From assembly GCF_030409335.1 (NCBI RefSeq), contig NZ_JAUFPN010000036.1, positions 1 through 50,900 of the forward strand: a stretch of DNA of 50,900 nt. Reading direction: 5' to 3'. A program made the position numbers and the translations under genes. Of the stretch, positions 1-7,390 are shown piece by piece (position 1 is the first letter of the stretch; every line of letters starts with the position of its first letter). Under the pieces are notes generated by a model. The model was given only the letters and a program-made list of their open reading frames with translations. It did no database searches and had not been told where the DNA came from. Source of the DNA: Paeniroseomonas aquatica. GTDB lineage: Bacteria; Pseudomonadota; Alphaproteobacteria; Acetobacterales; Acetobacteraceae.

Positions 1-33
1 AAGCTCACCAGCCTCCGGCGAACCTGGAGCGGT

Positions 34-747
34 TCACTCGACCCCGCGCAACAAAGCGCCAGTCGTGTCGTTGGCAACAACCTGCCCGTCGGCCATGATG
101 GCGATGCGGTCGCATAGCGCCTCGGCTTCCTGGAGGTAGTGCGTTGTGAGGAGGACGGTGGTGCCACGGCGGTTGAGGAGCCGGACGTAGTCCCAGAGCT
201 GCTGGCGCAGTGCGACATCGACGCCCGCGGTCGGCTCGTCGAGGACGAGAACCGGCGGATTGTGGACCAGTGCTTTGCCAACCATAAGGCGCCGCCGCAT
301 GCCTCCGGACAGGCTGCGGGCTGACGCCGTCGCCTTGTCCGCCAGACCCAGGACTTTCAGGAGTTCGTCCGTGCGACGCGCTACCTTGGGGATGCCAAAC
401 AGCCCGGCCTGCAACTCGAGTGCGGCACGCGCCGGGAAGTAGGGGTCGAGTGTGAGCTCCTGCGGGACAACACCGATCGCGGCACGGGCCGCCCGTGGCT
501 GCTTGTCGATGTCGATGCCCCAGACCCACGCCTTTCCGCCCGATTTCCGCACCAGTCCGGCGAGGATATTGATGAGGGTTGATTTCCCGGCACCGTTCGG
601 CCCGAGCAGGCCAAAGATGCTCCCACGGGGAATGGCGAGGCTCACCCCCTTGAGGGCGTGCTTGGCCGCCCGGCCGCCGGTTCCGGGGTAGATCTTGTCA
701 AGATCCTTAACCTCGATTGCGGCCGCAGGCTCGTTCGTCTCCATCAC
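34..747 (-). CDS. ABC transporter ATP-binding protein (ABC-2 type exporter)
   Basis: Nucleotide-binding subunit expected to pair with the ABC-2 permease encoded just upstream. Seen in the 237-residue product: Walker A GPNGAGKST near residue 50, Q-loop region VVPQELTLDP, signature LSGGMRRR, Walker B VLVLDEPTAGVD and switch histidine in LTTHYLQEAE. It resembles NodI/CcmA-like ATPases of drug or heme exporters but stops soon after the switch region, so the C-terminal extension usual in those 300-residue proteins is missing. It is the last gene of a leftward operon after merR, a CcdA-like gene and the permease. Substrate cannot be read from the sequence; the mercury-type regulator of the operon suggests a metal or metal-thiol conjugate (inference). 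Confidence 0.9.
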   Translation of the reverse strand: MMETNEPAAAIEVKDLDKIYPGTGGRAAKHALKGVSLAIPRGSIFGLLGPNGAGKSTLINILAGLVRKSGGKAWVWGIDIDKQPRAARAAIGVVPQELTLDPYFPARAALELQAGLFGIPKVARRTDELLKVLGLADKATASARSLSGGMRRRLMVGKALVHNPPVLVLDEPTAGVDVALRQQLWDYVRLLNRRGTTVLLTTHYLQEAEALCDRIAIMADGQVVANDTTGALLRGVE

Positions 748-817
748 GGCTTGGGGTATCCGACATGTTGAGCCCTCGAGGGCACGTTCTCATTCATGCA
801 GCCAGCTTCCATCTCAG

Positions 818-1627
818 TCACTGCCGCAGGCGCCAGCCGGATGCGAGCAACCTGTGGCAGACGACACCGAGCAAGACATTGGCGACAAGCACGACAATGA
901 TCCCAACGAGGGGCGGCGCCTCCGACGTGCCGGTGATGCTGTGTCGAAAGCCGTCCACGATGTAAAAGACGGGGTCGAGGTAAGCGATGGAGCGGAACGG
1001 TTCGTCCAGCGTGCTGACCGCATAGAAGGTGCCCGAGAGTAGCGTCAACGGCGCGATGACGAAATTGGTGACCGCCGCTTGGTGGTCCATCTTCTGCGCC
1101 CAAAGTCCGCCGAGGACACCGAGCAGCGAGAACACTAGGGCGCCGCCGACAGCATAGAACAGGCCAAGGGTCGGATTTACCAGCGGCAGCGGCACGAACA
1201 GGGCGGTAGCAAGCGCGGTTAGCAAGCCGACGAGGAGGCCACGCGTGACGCCACCGAGCGCCAGTCCGGCCAGGAACTCCCCTGGACTGAGCGGGGCCAG
1301 GAGCAAGTCGACGATGTTGCCCTGGACCTTGGCCACCAGGAGCGACGACGAGGTGTTGGCAAAGGCGTTCTGTGCGATCGCCATTATGACCAAGCCTGGG
1401 GCAATGAAAGCAAGGTAGGGGACGCCACCCGGCGCCGGTGCGTGGCGGCCCAATGCGACGCCGAAGACCGCAAGAAAAAGTAGCGTGCTCACCACCGGGC
1501 CGCCGACGGTCTGCGCGGCGACGGCGAGAAAGCGTTGCACCTCGCGTCGATAAAGGGTGGCGACCCCGATCCAGTTCACGCCTTCGATGCGCGGTCGTGC
1601 AGGCGTTAGGTCAGCCTCCCGCGTCAT
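818..1627 (-). CDS. ABC-2 type transporter permease
   Basis: Integral membrane subunit of an ABC-2 exporter, about 269 residues starting MTREADLTPARPR. After a short cytosolic N-terminus come about six hydrophobic segments, including VVSTLLFLAVFGVAL, YLAFIAPGLVIMAIAQNAF and the ABC-2 signature region FVIAPLTLLSGTFYAVSTL. I chose the ATG at 1627 because it overlaps the upstream stop as ATGA (translational coupling); the open frame runs much further upstream, but that part is an Arg-rich shadow of the CcdA-like gene. The ATPase gene follows after 70 bp. NodJ/YadH-like family; substrate unknown. Confidence 0.85.
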   Translation of the reverse strand: MTREADLTPARPRIEGVNWIGVATLYRREVQRFLAVAAQTVGGPVVSTLLFLAVFGVALGRHAPAPGGVPYLAFIAPGLVIMAIAQNAFANTSSSLLVAKVQGNIVDLLLAPLSPGEFLAGLALGGVTRGLLVGLLTALATALFVPLPLVNPTLGLFYAVGGALVFSLLGVLGGLWAQKMDHQAAVTNFVIAPLTLLSGTFYAVSTLDEPFRSIAYLDPVFYIVDGFRHSITGTSEAPPLVGIIVVLVANVLLGVVCHRLLASGWRLRQ

Positions 1628-2295
1628 GTACGGAAGCCGGACAGGCCGAGCCAGATGGACCAGGCACCGAGGGCGACCAGAAGCAGGCCCGTCCAAAAGG
1701 GCAGGCGTTGCGACATCCCCGCGAGCCGGTCGAGCGCGCGACGCGCAGGCTCGAAAAGCACGGCCAGTACCAATGGCAGCGACAGCGCCAAGCCGAAGAA
1801 GGCGAGTGAAACGAAGCCGCTGGCGAGCGCCGCCCCGGATGCGCCACCCGCGGCGGCGGCGCCGAGCAAAGCGACCAGCAGCGGCCCGGCGCAGGCGGGG
1901 ATGTTGAATCCGAGCGCAATGCCGAGGGCGGCGGAGCCGCGCAGGCCGGATAAGCGCGAGAAACCTGGACCTAGGGAGACCATCAGTGCCCTGGACCTGC
2001 CCAGGAGATAGGTGAGACCGATCAACACGTAGACAGCACCGAGAATGACCCACGCAGCCCGCTGGAAGTCGAGGAAGGCGGCCCCCAGTAACGCGGCGAG
2101 CATACCCAAAAGGCCGATGAACACCGCGCGCGTTCCCGCGAAGGCGCCCACCTGGGCAACCTTGCTGGCGGTGCTCCTTCCTTCCATGTGCTTGACGACC
2201 AGCAGCGTCGAGCCAACGGAGCAGGGTTCAACGAACCCGAGCAGGCCGAGGCCCACGGGGAGCAACACAAGACTTGTCAGAGTAGCCCCGTCCAT
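1624..2295 (-). CDS. CcdA/DsbD-like membrane protein, divergent
   Basis: Six-TM protein of about 223 residues starting MDGATLTSLVLL. The CcdA/DsbD transmembrane fold normally moves electrons from thioredoxin to periplasmic thiols through two conserved cysteines. Here the two Cys motifs are FVEPCSVGS near the start of TM1 and FNIPACAGPLL near TM4, unlike the usual SPCVLP and TPCIGP of the other CcdA of this window (19614-20336). The start at 2295 is set by a one-base overlap with the merR stop (TGATG) and an upstream GAGGG. Being placed between a mercury-type MerR and an ABC exporter suggests thiol or metal handling during export, or direct metal passage through the Cys pair; both are inference. 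Confidence 0.75.
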   Translation of the reverse strand: MDGATLTSLVLLPVGLGLLGFVEPCSVGSTLLVVKHMEGRSTASKVAQVGAFAGTRAVFIGLLGMLAALLGAAFLDFQRAAWVILGAVYVLIGLTYLLGRSRALMVSLGPGFSRLSGLRGSAALGIALGFNIPACAGPLLVALLGAAAAGGASGAALASGFVSLAFFGLALSLPLVLAVLFEPARRALDRLAGMSQRLPFWTGLLLVALGAWSIWLGLSGFRT

Positions 2296-2732
2296 CACTT
2301 GCCCTCGCCGAGGCATCGGCCACTCGGATGGGATGTCAACGCGTTCATGATCGAGCATGACTGTAGTCCGTCACTGCCCGGGCAAGCCGCGATCAGCCGT
2401 TTCAGGGCCGTGCCGATACCCTGGAGCCGCCGGACTTTCCAGCGAACCTCGTCGAGCTTCGTCGCCGCCAAATCCCGGATTTCGGAACAGTCGGTGGAAG
2501 GAGCCGCCCGCAGTTCCAGCAGGTCGTGGATTTCGCGCAGGGAAAAGTCGAGCCCCTGTGCCATTCTGATGAAACGGACCCGCTCTGCGGTGGCATTGGG
2601 GTACAGACGGATACCCGCCCCTTCTGGCTTGAGCGGCTGCGGCACCAGCCGCCGCCGCTCATAGAACCGGATCGTCTCAACGCCAACGCCTGCCTCGCGG
2701 GTAGCTCCGCCGACGGTCAGCCCCTGCTTCAT
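2295..2732 (-). CDS. merR: MerR-family regulator with mercury-sensing cysteine triad
   Basis: DNA-distorting metalloregulator of about 145 residues from the ATG at 2732, which follows the Shine-Dalgarno GGGAGG. N-terminal winged helix (ETIRFYERRRLVPQP), then the dimerisation helix. Counting from this start, cysteines fall at residues 82, 117 and 126, exactly the Hg(II) ligands of Tn501 MerR, with Cys117 and Cys126 separated by eight residues. A mer-like operator lies just upstream, so the gene is autoregulated and drives the CcdA-like and ABC genes behind it. Hg(II) is the most likely inducer, although no mercuric reductase or MerT/MerP is encoded in the window. A related thiophilic ion cannot be excluded. 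Confidence 0.88.
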   Translation of the reverse strand: MKQGLTVGGATREAGVGVETIRFYERRRLVPQPLKPEGAGIRLYPNATAERVRFIRMAQGLDFSLREIHDLLELRAAPSTDCSEIRDLAATKLDEVRWKVRRLQGIGTALKRLIAACPGSDGLQSCSIMNALTSHPSGRCLGEGK

Positions 2733-2759
2733 CTCGTTACCTCCCGCCCAATGTGGGAT

Positions 2760-2781
2760 CCGTATCATGGTACGGAGTCAA
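2760..2781 (-). promoter_or_regulatory. mer-type MerR operator/promoter
   Basis: On the minus strand a -35 box TTGACT (2781-2776) is followed directly by CCGTACCATGATACGG, an interrupted dyad CCGTA/TACGG that closely resembles the Tn21/Tn501 merT operator. A -10 at 19 bp spacing would be CCACAT (2756-2751), which is weak, as usual for MerR-activated promoters. It lies 28 bp upstream of the merR start codon and so drives the whole leftward operon. Confidence 0.8.
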
Positions 2782-2903
2782 GCATGGGAACAGGTAGCGC
2801 TGTTATCGGGAGCAGGAGAGGCTTGCATCAAGCGTCATGATGCGTAGTTGTTTTCTTGATCGACAAACAAGTTTCGGATCGCGCCTGCCAGCCCCATGTC
2901 GCG

Positions 2904-3293
2904 TTAGCGACGGGGCGGTCCGACGTTTGGTCCGTGTGAGATGTCGGCATCGTTGGTTCCGCCACCGGATGTGGGGCCGACCTGTGCCGCGACACCGAGG
3001 CCCTGGATCATACCCATGCGGCTATGGTCCATCGTGGCGTCGCTCGTTCCTTCACCCGTGGTCGGTCCCGTGCGATCGACAGCGCTCGGGCTGAGCGCGC
3101 CCATCGTGCGATGATCCATCTCGGCACCACTGGTTCCTCCACCCGTTATCGAGCCGATCGTCGGGGCGACCTGTGCTGGGCTCTGGCCGGTGTGGTGGCC
3201 GGGCATAGGCTGAGCCAATGCAATGTTTGCCATGAAGATCGTGGCGATACCGGCTGCAACAAGGGAAGCCAGATTGCTGGTATTTTTAATCAT
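2904..3293 (-). CDS. Secreted His/Met repeat protein, MDHSRMG-like family
   Basis: A 129-residue protein of unknown function. Signal peptide about residues 1-27 ending in ANIALAQP, then low-complexity sequence with three imperfect units of the form TGGGTSGAEMDHRTMG, TGEGTSDATMDHSRMG and SGGGTNDADISHG. Gly/Thr/Ser content is high and Cys is absent, so any metal binding would use His, Met and Asp. Start at 3293 is preceded by GGAG. Two more proteins of the same style occur at 44591-44938 and 50350-50691. Periplasmic metal buffering is plausible from context only; I know no characterised homologue. Confidence 0.7.
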   Translation of the reverse strand: MIKNTSNLASLVAAGIATIFMANIALAQPMPGHHTGQSPAQVAPTIGSITGGGTSGAEMDHRTMGALSPSAVDRTGPTTGEGTSDATMDHSRMGMIQGLGVAAQVGPTSGGGTNDADISHGPNVGPPRR

Positions 3294-3365
3294 GAAGATG
3301 CTCCGTAGGATAAGTTGGCAATGTGCCGCAGGTGACTGGACGCCAGCCGCTGTGGTTTCAGCGCG

Positions 3366-3848
3366 TCACCGGTAAGCGGCGCGAACGGTGACGGTGCTCT
3401 GCACCGGTTCCACCTCGCCGGGCACGTGCGCCGAGAGGGTAAGGCGGTAGCTGCCCGTCATCGAGAAGTCGGCTGGAAGGCGGTAGACGCCGCTGCCTTC
3501 CGCCACCGCCGGACCAACCACGTGTGGCATCCAAGGGGCAGGGGGGGCCTTGTGCAGTTGGATCGGCCACATGCCGAGCCGCACGTCATCAAGCGCGGCG
3601 CCCGTCACCGGCTGCCCATCCGCCTGGCGCACCAGGCGTACACGCAGGTCGGTGGTGTCCCGGCTCGGCCGCACCTGTGCATCGAGCACCTCGAAGCGGT
3701 AGGTCATGGGCGCGGCGTAGGCCGCTCCAGCCAAACCGCTAACGGTGATGCCGACTGCCAGCGCCGCAGCGCGCAGCGACAGGCTGCGTTTGCTGGGAAC
3801 TTGACGATGCGGGTCGTGCGTACGGTTGCCGACGACTGATTCGAGCAT
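3366..3848 (-). CDS. Periplasmic YtkA/FixH-like beta-sandwich protein
   Basis: A 160-residue exported protein. The N-terminus holds a Tat-less signal peptide (LRAAALAVGITVSGLAGAAYA) after a longer than usual leader; the mature part MTYRFEVLDAQVRPSRDTTDLRVRLVR... GSYRLTLSAHVPGEVEPVQSTVTV has the repeated-strand look of YtkA/FixH-like domains. It is similar in pattern to the protein at 5656-6066 (YRVEVVGA, VTIRLIRV, WALTLSAKVQGEAETV), so the two are probably paralogues flanking the copper regulator. Start at 3848 follows AAGGTGG. A CueR-like operator reading leftward lies about 110 bp upstream. Role unknown; copper-linked by context. Confidence 0.7.
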   Translation of the reverse strand: MLESVVGNRTHDPHRQVPSKRSLSLRAAALAVGITVSGLAGAAYAAPMTYRFEVLDAQVRPSRDTTDLRVRLVRQADGQPVTGAALDDVRLGMWPIQLHKAPPAPWMPHVVGPAVAEGSGVYRLPADFSMTGSYRLTLSAHVPGEVEPVQSTVTVRAAYR

Positions 3849-3953
3849 GGTCCACCTTTTCAGTACCGTGGTCCCGGTGACTGGATCTCAAGCCGACTGA
3901 GGGTCGTGCTGAGGCCAGCCGGTGGTGGGACTGCACCGGCCAGGTGAAGGTCC

Positions 3954-3977
3954 GGATTCCAACGATGGGAAGCTCAA
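3954..3977 (-). promoter_or_regulatory. CueR-type operator, leftward
   Basis: On the minus strand TTGAGC (3977-3972) runs into CTTCCCATCGTTGGAA, close to the CueR/HmrR consensus TTGACC with CTTCC-N7-GGAAG, and GACCTT sits at the -10 position 19 bp away. It would drive 3366-3848. One arm is imperfect. Confidence 0.5.
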
Positions 3978-4027
3978 GCGGAAAATCTGCTTATCGCGAT
4001 TTTGTAATATCTACGGCAAAATTGTCC

Positions 4028-4049
4028 TTGACCTTCCAGCGATAGGAAG
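4028..4049 (+). promoter_or_regulatory. CueR-type operator, rightward
   Basis: TTGACC (4028-4033) overlaps the dyad CTTCC (4033-4037), seven bases, GGAAG (4045-4049); 19 bp after the -35 is CAGCCT as a -10. This is the canonical copper MerR promoter layout and it precedes the 4075-4941 genes including the regulator itself. Confidence 0.75.
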
Positions 4050-4074
4050 CCGCAGCCTCTGACTACCAGCAGGA

Positions 4075-4389
4075 ATGGAAAGGATGCAGGACATGGAAAC
4101 CCAACAGGCGGTGACGACCACCCCAGCGCTCGGCGCGGCGGCGGTACCAGCCGACCACCAAGCCAAGTATACCTGGCTGAGCAACTGGCGTGCGCTTGCC
4201 GCAGCCGTTGCCATCGTCGTGGTCATCGCGGTGGGGTTCGGCGGCGTGGCAGTGGCAGAGCGGTTGCTGCCGCTGCTCTTTGTGCTGCCTTGCGCGCTGA
4301 TGATGCTCATGTGCATGCGCCATGCGGGCGGAAACAAGGCACCGGGCGCGACTGGCGCCGAGACCGGTCCGTCGGCCGACCAGCAGTAA
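4075..4389 (+). CDS. Small single-pass membrane protein
   Basis: About 104 residues (in-frame ATGs also at 4084 and 4093; the last may be the true start). A soluble N-terminus of about 40 residues is followed by one hydrophobic helix (LAAAVAIVVVIAVGFGGVAVA) and a Met/Cys-rich stretch LLPLLFVLPCALMMLMCMRH that may be a second helix. The pattern resembles DUF2933-like small membrane proteins common in copper clusters, but I cannot assign it firmly. It is the first gene after a CueR-type operator and 12 bp before the CueR-like regulator gene, so copper-inducible expression is expected. Confidence 0.65.
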   Translation: MERMQDMETQQAVTTTPALGAAAVPADHQAKYTWLSNWRALAAAVAIVVVIAVGFGGVAVAERLLPLLFVLPCALMMLMCMRHAGGNKAPGATGAETGPSADQQ

Positions 4390-4401
4390 AGGAGCCGTCC
4401 C

Positions 4402-4941
4402 ATGCACCCAGCTCACAACACGAGTGCCGGGATGGCGGCATCCGCCGTGACCGGCAGCGCAGGACGAGCGATGACAATCGGCGAAGCGTCGGGCAACTCC
4501 GGCGTCTCGGCCAAGCTGATCCGCTACTACGAAGGGATTGGCCTAGTACCGACGGCCACCCGGACCGAGGGTGGCTACCGGGTCTACACCGACGCCGACG
4601 TGCAGACGCTCCGTTTCATCAAACGTGCCCGAAACCTTGGCTTCTCGATCGAACAGATCCAACGGCTGCTGGCACTGTGGCACGACCGGTCGCGTGCCAG
4701 CGCGGAGGTGCGCACCCTTGCGCTCGAGCACGTCACGGAGCTGGAGGACAAGATCAACGAACTGCAGGAGATGGCCGAAACGCTGCGCCATCTGGCGGTA
4801 CTCTGCCACAATGACGAGCGTCCCGACTGCCCGATCCTGGCCGATCTGAACCGTTCGGAAAAGCAAGGAGAGCCTCGCGGAGGTGCCAGGGCGTCCGGTT
4901 TCCCGGAACGCCAGCCGGCGCGCCCACGGCCAGTTCGTTGA
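4402..4941 (+). CDS. cueR: Cu(I)-responsive MerR-family regulator (CueR/HmrR)
   Basis: Copper-sensing activator. The DNA-binding part reads MTIGEASGNSGVSAKLIRYY and the metal loop LCHNDERPDCPI. Counting from the internal MTIGEAS methionine (codon at 4471), the two loop cysteines are residues 112 and 120, as in E. coli CueR. The 4402 start has a good AAGGAG and adds 23 residues before the family start; the 4471 start also has AGGA. The C-terminus carries an Arg/Pro-rich tail. It is likely autoregulated from the operator at 4028-4049 and is the candidate regulator of the cus block and other CueR-like sites. Confidence 0.88.
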   Translation: MHPAHNTSAGMAASAVTGSAGRAMTIGEASGNSGVSAKLIRYYEGIGLVPTATRTEGGYRVYTDADVQTLRFIKRARNLGFSIEQIQRLLALWHDRSRASAEVRTLALEHVTELEDKINELQEMAETLRHLAVLCHNDERPDCPILADLNRSEKQGEPRGGARASGFPERQPARPRPVR

Positions 4942-5017
4942 GGCTACCTGAGGATTGCTGTCCACCGACATTTGCCGCGGCCACGTTTTCCGCCAAGGCC
5001 ACCGCTTGAAGGACACC

Positions 5018-5455
5018 ATGCAATCTGCAAATACCCGTCTTTGTCGTCTTCCCTTAGTAAGCAGGCCACTGCTGGCCCTTTCTGCGCGGATGCGGCGGGG
5101 CTATACACCGGTGATGGCTATGAGGCTTCTTCGGCAGATTGTCTTCCTGGTGACCCTTGGCGCGTTCCTTACCGCCGGCGTGACTCAGGCTGTGCCACGG
5201 GCCGTAGCGCCTCCGCCGAGCATGGCGATGATGACCATGGACATTGCAAGCACCGGTACGCAGGTGCCCTGTCAGGAGAAGATACCCGACTGCATGCTGG
5301 ATCTCGGCTGCATTTTCATGGTCGGGCTGCCGCTACCCTCGATGTCGGCTGTGACGCAGCTGTCCTTATCGAGCGTTACCTATTGGATGACATCGGTCGT
5401 CCACACCGGGCTGTCTCGAAAACCGGCCTTAAATCCACCTATCTCGCTCGTCTGA
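5018..5455 (+). CDS. Small exported protein, unknown
   Basis: About 145 residues from an ATG preceded by GAAGGA; longer frames start at 4955. There is a hydrophobic segment (LLRQIVFLVTLGAFLTAGVTQA) that looks like an internal signal sequence or TM helix, then VPCQEKIPDCMLDLGCIFMVGLP with three cysteines and a conserved-looking tail RKPALNPPISLV. Small proteins of this shape (Cys motif then a Pro-rich SLV end) often sit before cus/czc operons in alphaproteobacteria, in my memory of such loci; no function is known to me. Transcription probably continues from the CueR-like promoter. Confidence 0.55.
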   Translation: MQSANTRLCRLPLVSRPLLALSARMRRGYTPVMAMRLLRQIVFLVTLGAFLTAGVTQAVPRAVAPPPSMAMMTMDIASTGTQVPCQEKIPDCMLDLGCIFMVGLPLPSMSAVTQLSLSSVTYWMTSVVHTGLSRKPALNPPISLV

Positions 5456-5655
5456 GCCATCGGTCGCGACTGTGTCGCACCGGTTTGCCTTCGTTTGTTT
5501 GTTGATGGCTACGGTCCTCTGCAGCTTTGGCTTGCAGGGTAATGTGTCCTGGCAAATGACCGGAGATTTCTGCGGAGCACGGCGGATTGCCGCTTCCGTT
5601 TCAGACGAACCCTGCCGCTTGCGCCCCTTCGTGGGCGGCGCATCAGTGAGATACG

Positions 5656-6066
5656 ATGATGATTTCCACATTTTTGCGTGCCGCTCTCGGCGTAAGCGCC
5701 CTCCTTGCGTCTGGTCTTCTGGGCTCGGCCGCCTTTGCTGCGGCTACCGATTACCGCGTTGAAGTTGTCGGCGCCCGTGCCGCCGGGGCAGGCAAAACGG
5801 ACGTTACCATCCGCCTGATCCGTGTACCGGACAACAAGCCGGTGCCGGACGCGGTCATTTTCCAGACCCGGGCCGACATGGCGCCGGCAGGTATGCCAAC
5901 GATGACAGGTAACGTCTCGCCGCCGGCTGCGCAGCAGCCGCCAGGTACTTATCGGCTCCAGGTCGAGACCGGCATGGCCGGGAACTGGGCACTTACACTG
6001 TCTGCCAAGGTCCAAGGGGAGGCCGAGACTGTACGTGCCACCGTTCCCTTCAGCGCGGCCCAATGA
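5656..6066 (+). CDS. Periplasmic YtkA/FixH-like beta-sandwich protein
   Basis: A 136-residue exported protein with signal peptide about residues 1-28 (LLASGLLGSAAFAA) and a mature domain YRVEVVGARAAGAGKTDVTIRLIR... GTYRLQVETGMAGNWALTLSAKVQGEAETVRATVPF, a YtkA/FixH-like pattern. It ends two bases before the cusC start, so it is part of the cus operon. It has a likely paralogue at 3366-3848. No Cys; Met residues cluster in the central loop (RADMAPAGMPTMTG). A periplasmic accessory role in copper handling is inference. Confidence 0.75.
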   Translation: MMISTFLRAALGVSALLASGLLGSAAFAAATDYRVEVVGARAAGAGKTDVTIRLIRVPDNKPVPDAVIFQTRADMAPAGMPTMTGNVSPPAAQQPPGTYRLQVETGMAGNWALTLSAKVQGEAETVRATVPFSAAQ

Positions 6067-6067
6067 G

Positions 6068-7390
6068 ATGGCCCACGCATTGGAGGGGGTCTTGGTACCC
6101 CAGCAGTTGGTCAGGCGAAAGCCTGGCGCGGCGGTCGCGCTCGGCCTGACGCTCATCCTGCTGGCCGGGGCGGGTCACGCCCAAACCCGGACTACGCAGC
6201 GCACCTCGGGGGGATTACTCCCTGGGGCGACGTTGGACAGCGTGCTGGCCATTGCACGTCAACTCAGCCCCGAACTGGCAGCCCGCGGCATGGACACTGC
6301 TGCCGCCCAGGCGCGGGTGGCCATCGCCGGTTCGCTGCCCGACCCGACCATCCAGGTAATGTCGGATGACGTTGACCGAACCTCGGGTTCACGGCCGAAC
6401 AAGATGATTTACAGCTTCCAGCAGGAGATCCCGCTGTGGGGCCGGCGTGATCTGCGGCGCCAGGTGGCTCGCGCTGAGGTCGGCCAGATGACATCTCAGG
6501 CCCAGGCGGCCGAGGCTGAGCTGATCGAGCGGGTGAAGACGGCCTTCGCGCGTTACTACACCTCCTATGAGGCGGTGCACCGGACGGAGGACCTCCACCA
6601 AGCCATCCATGGCGTCGCGCAGGTCGCCCGTGAGCGCTACGCGCAGGGACGCGGCGAACAGCAGGAGGTCTTCCGGGCCGAGGTCGAGACCACGCGCGTG
6701 GCCACTGAAATCGTCCGTTTGGAAGCCGCGCTGAAAAGCGCTCAGGGTCAACTGAACGCGTTGCTGGTCCGTCCGATCGGCGCGCCGCTCGCAACCCCAG
6801 AACGCCTGCGGCCTCTACCTGAGGTGCGCGCCCTGGACGCCGCCCGGCTGGCCGATCGTGCCCGGGCTGCCAATCCAGCGCTGGCGGCCGATGCCGCCGC
6901 CATCAATGGCGCTGACACCAACCGGCGGCTGACCGACCGCAACTGGTACCCGGATATCACCGTCGGCGCAGCGGCCGTCGACCGATCCGGATTCGGGCCA
7001 GGCGGTTATCAGGCATGGGTCGCGCTGAAGGTCCCGCTGCAATGGGGTTTGCGTGAGGCGCAGACCCGCGAGGCCGGGGCGCAGGCCGGCGCCGCGCGGG
7101 CACGGTTCGATGCCCGCGAGCTGCAGATCCGCAGTGACCTGGCAGAGGCGGTGGCCAGCTTCGAGGGCAACCGCCGGACGGCGGACCTCATCCGCCGTCG
7201 ACTCCTGCCACAGGCCCAGGCACTCGTGCGCTCTGGGGCCGCCGGGTACGGCTTCGGTCGAGTTGATCTCGCCACCGTCCTGCGGGCCCAGCATGATCTA
7301 GCCGATTTCCGCCTACAGCTACTGTCGGCTGAATTCGACGGACAGCGCCAGCTGGCCGTCATCGAGCGGCTGGTGGGAGGTGACTTGTGA
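6068..7390 (+). CDS. cusC: Outer-membrane factor of Cu/Ag RND efflux (CusC/CzcC-like TolC)
   Basis: Trimeric outer-membrane channel of the tripartite pump, about 440 residues from MAHALEGV. Signal peptide around AVALGLTLILLAGAGHA; then the two-repeat TolC/OEP pattern: helix LDSVLAIARQLSPELAARG, strand IYSFQQEIPLWGRRDLR, and the second repeat ARAANPALAADAAAING ... YQAWVALKVPLQWGLREAQT. The stop overlaps the GTG of the adaptor gene. The start at 6068 immediately follows the preceding stop; no clear Shine-Dalgarno, so coupling is likely. Confidence 0.9.
   Translation: MAHALEGVLVPQQLVRRKPGAAVALGLTLILLAGAGHAQTRTTQRTSGGLLPGATLDSVLAIARQLSPELAARGMDTAAAQARVAIAGSLPDPTIQVMSDDVDRTSGSRPNKMIYSFQQEIPLWGRRDLRRQVARAEVGQMTSQAQAAEAELIERVKTAFARYYTSYEAVHRTEDLHQAIHGVAQVARERYAQGRGEQQEVFRAEVETTRVATEIVRLEAALKSAQGQLNALLVRPIGAPLATPERLRPLPEVRALDAARLADRARAANPALAADAAAINGADTNRRLTDRNWYPDITVGAAAVDRSGFGPGGYQAWVALKVPLQWGLREAQTREAGAQAGAARARFDARELQIRSDLAEAVASFEGNRRTADLIRRRLLPQAQALVRSGAAGYGFGRVDLATVLRAQHDLADFRLQLLSAEFDGQRQLAVIERLVGGDL

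Noticed and set aside
818-2053. Long form of the ABC permease frame with 142 extra N-terminal residues
   Set aside because: The extra part is an Arg-rich out-of-frame reading of the CcdA-like gene; the ATG at 1627 overlaps the upstream stop.
5472-5762. 96-residue frame with a signal-like start (GTG)
   Set aside because: It runs over 100 bases into the well supported 5656 gene and its second half is Arg/Cys noise; no Shine-Dalgarno.
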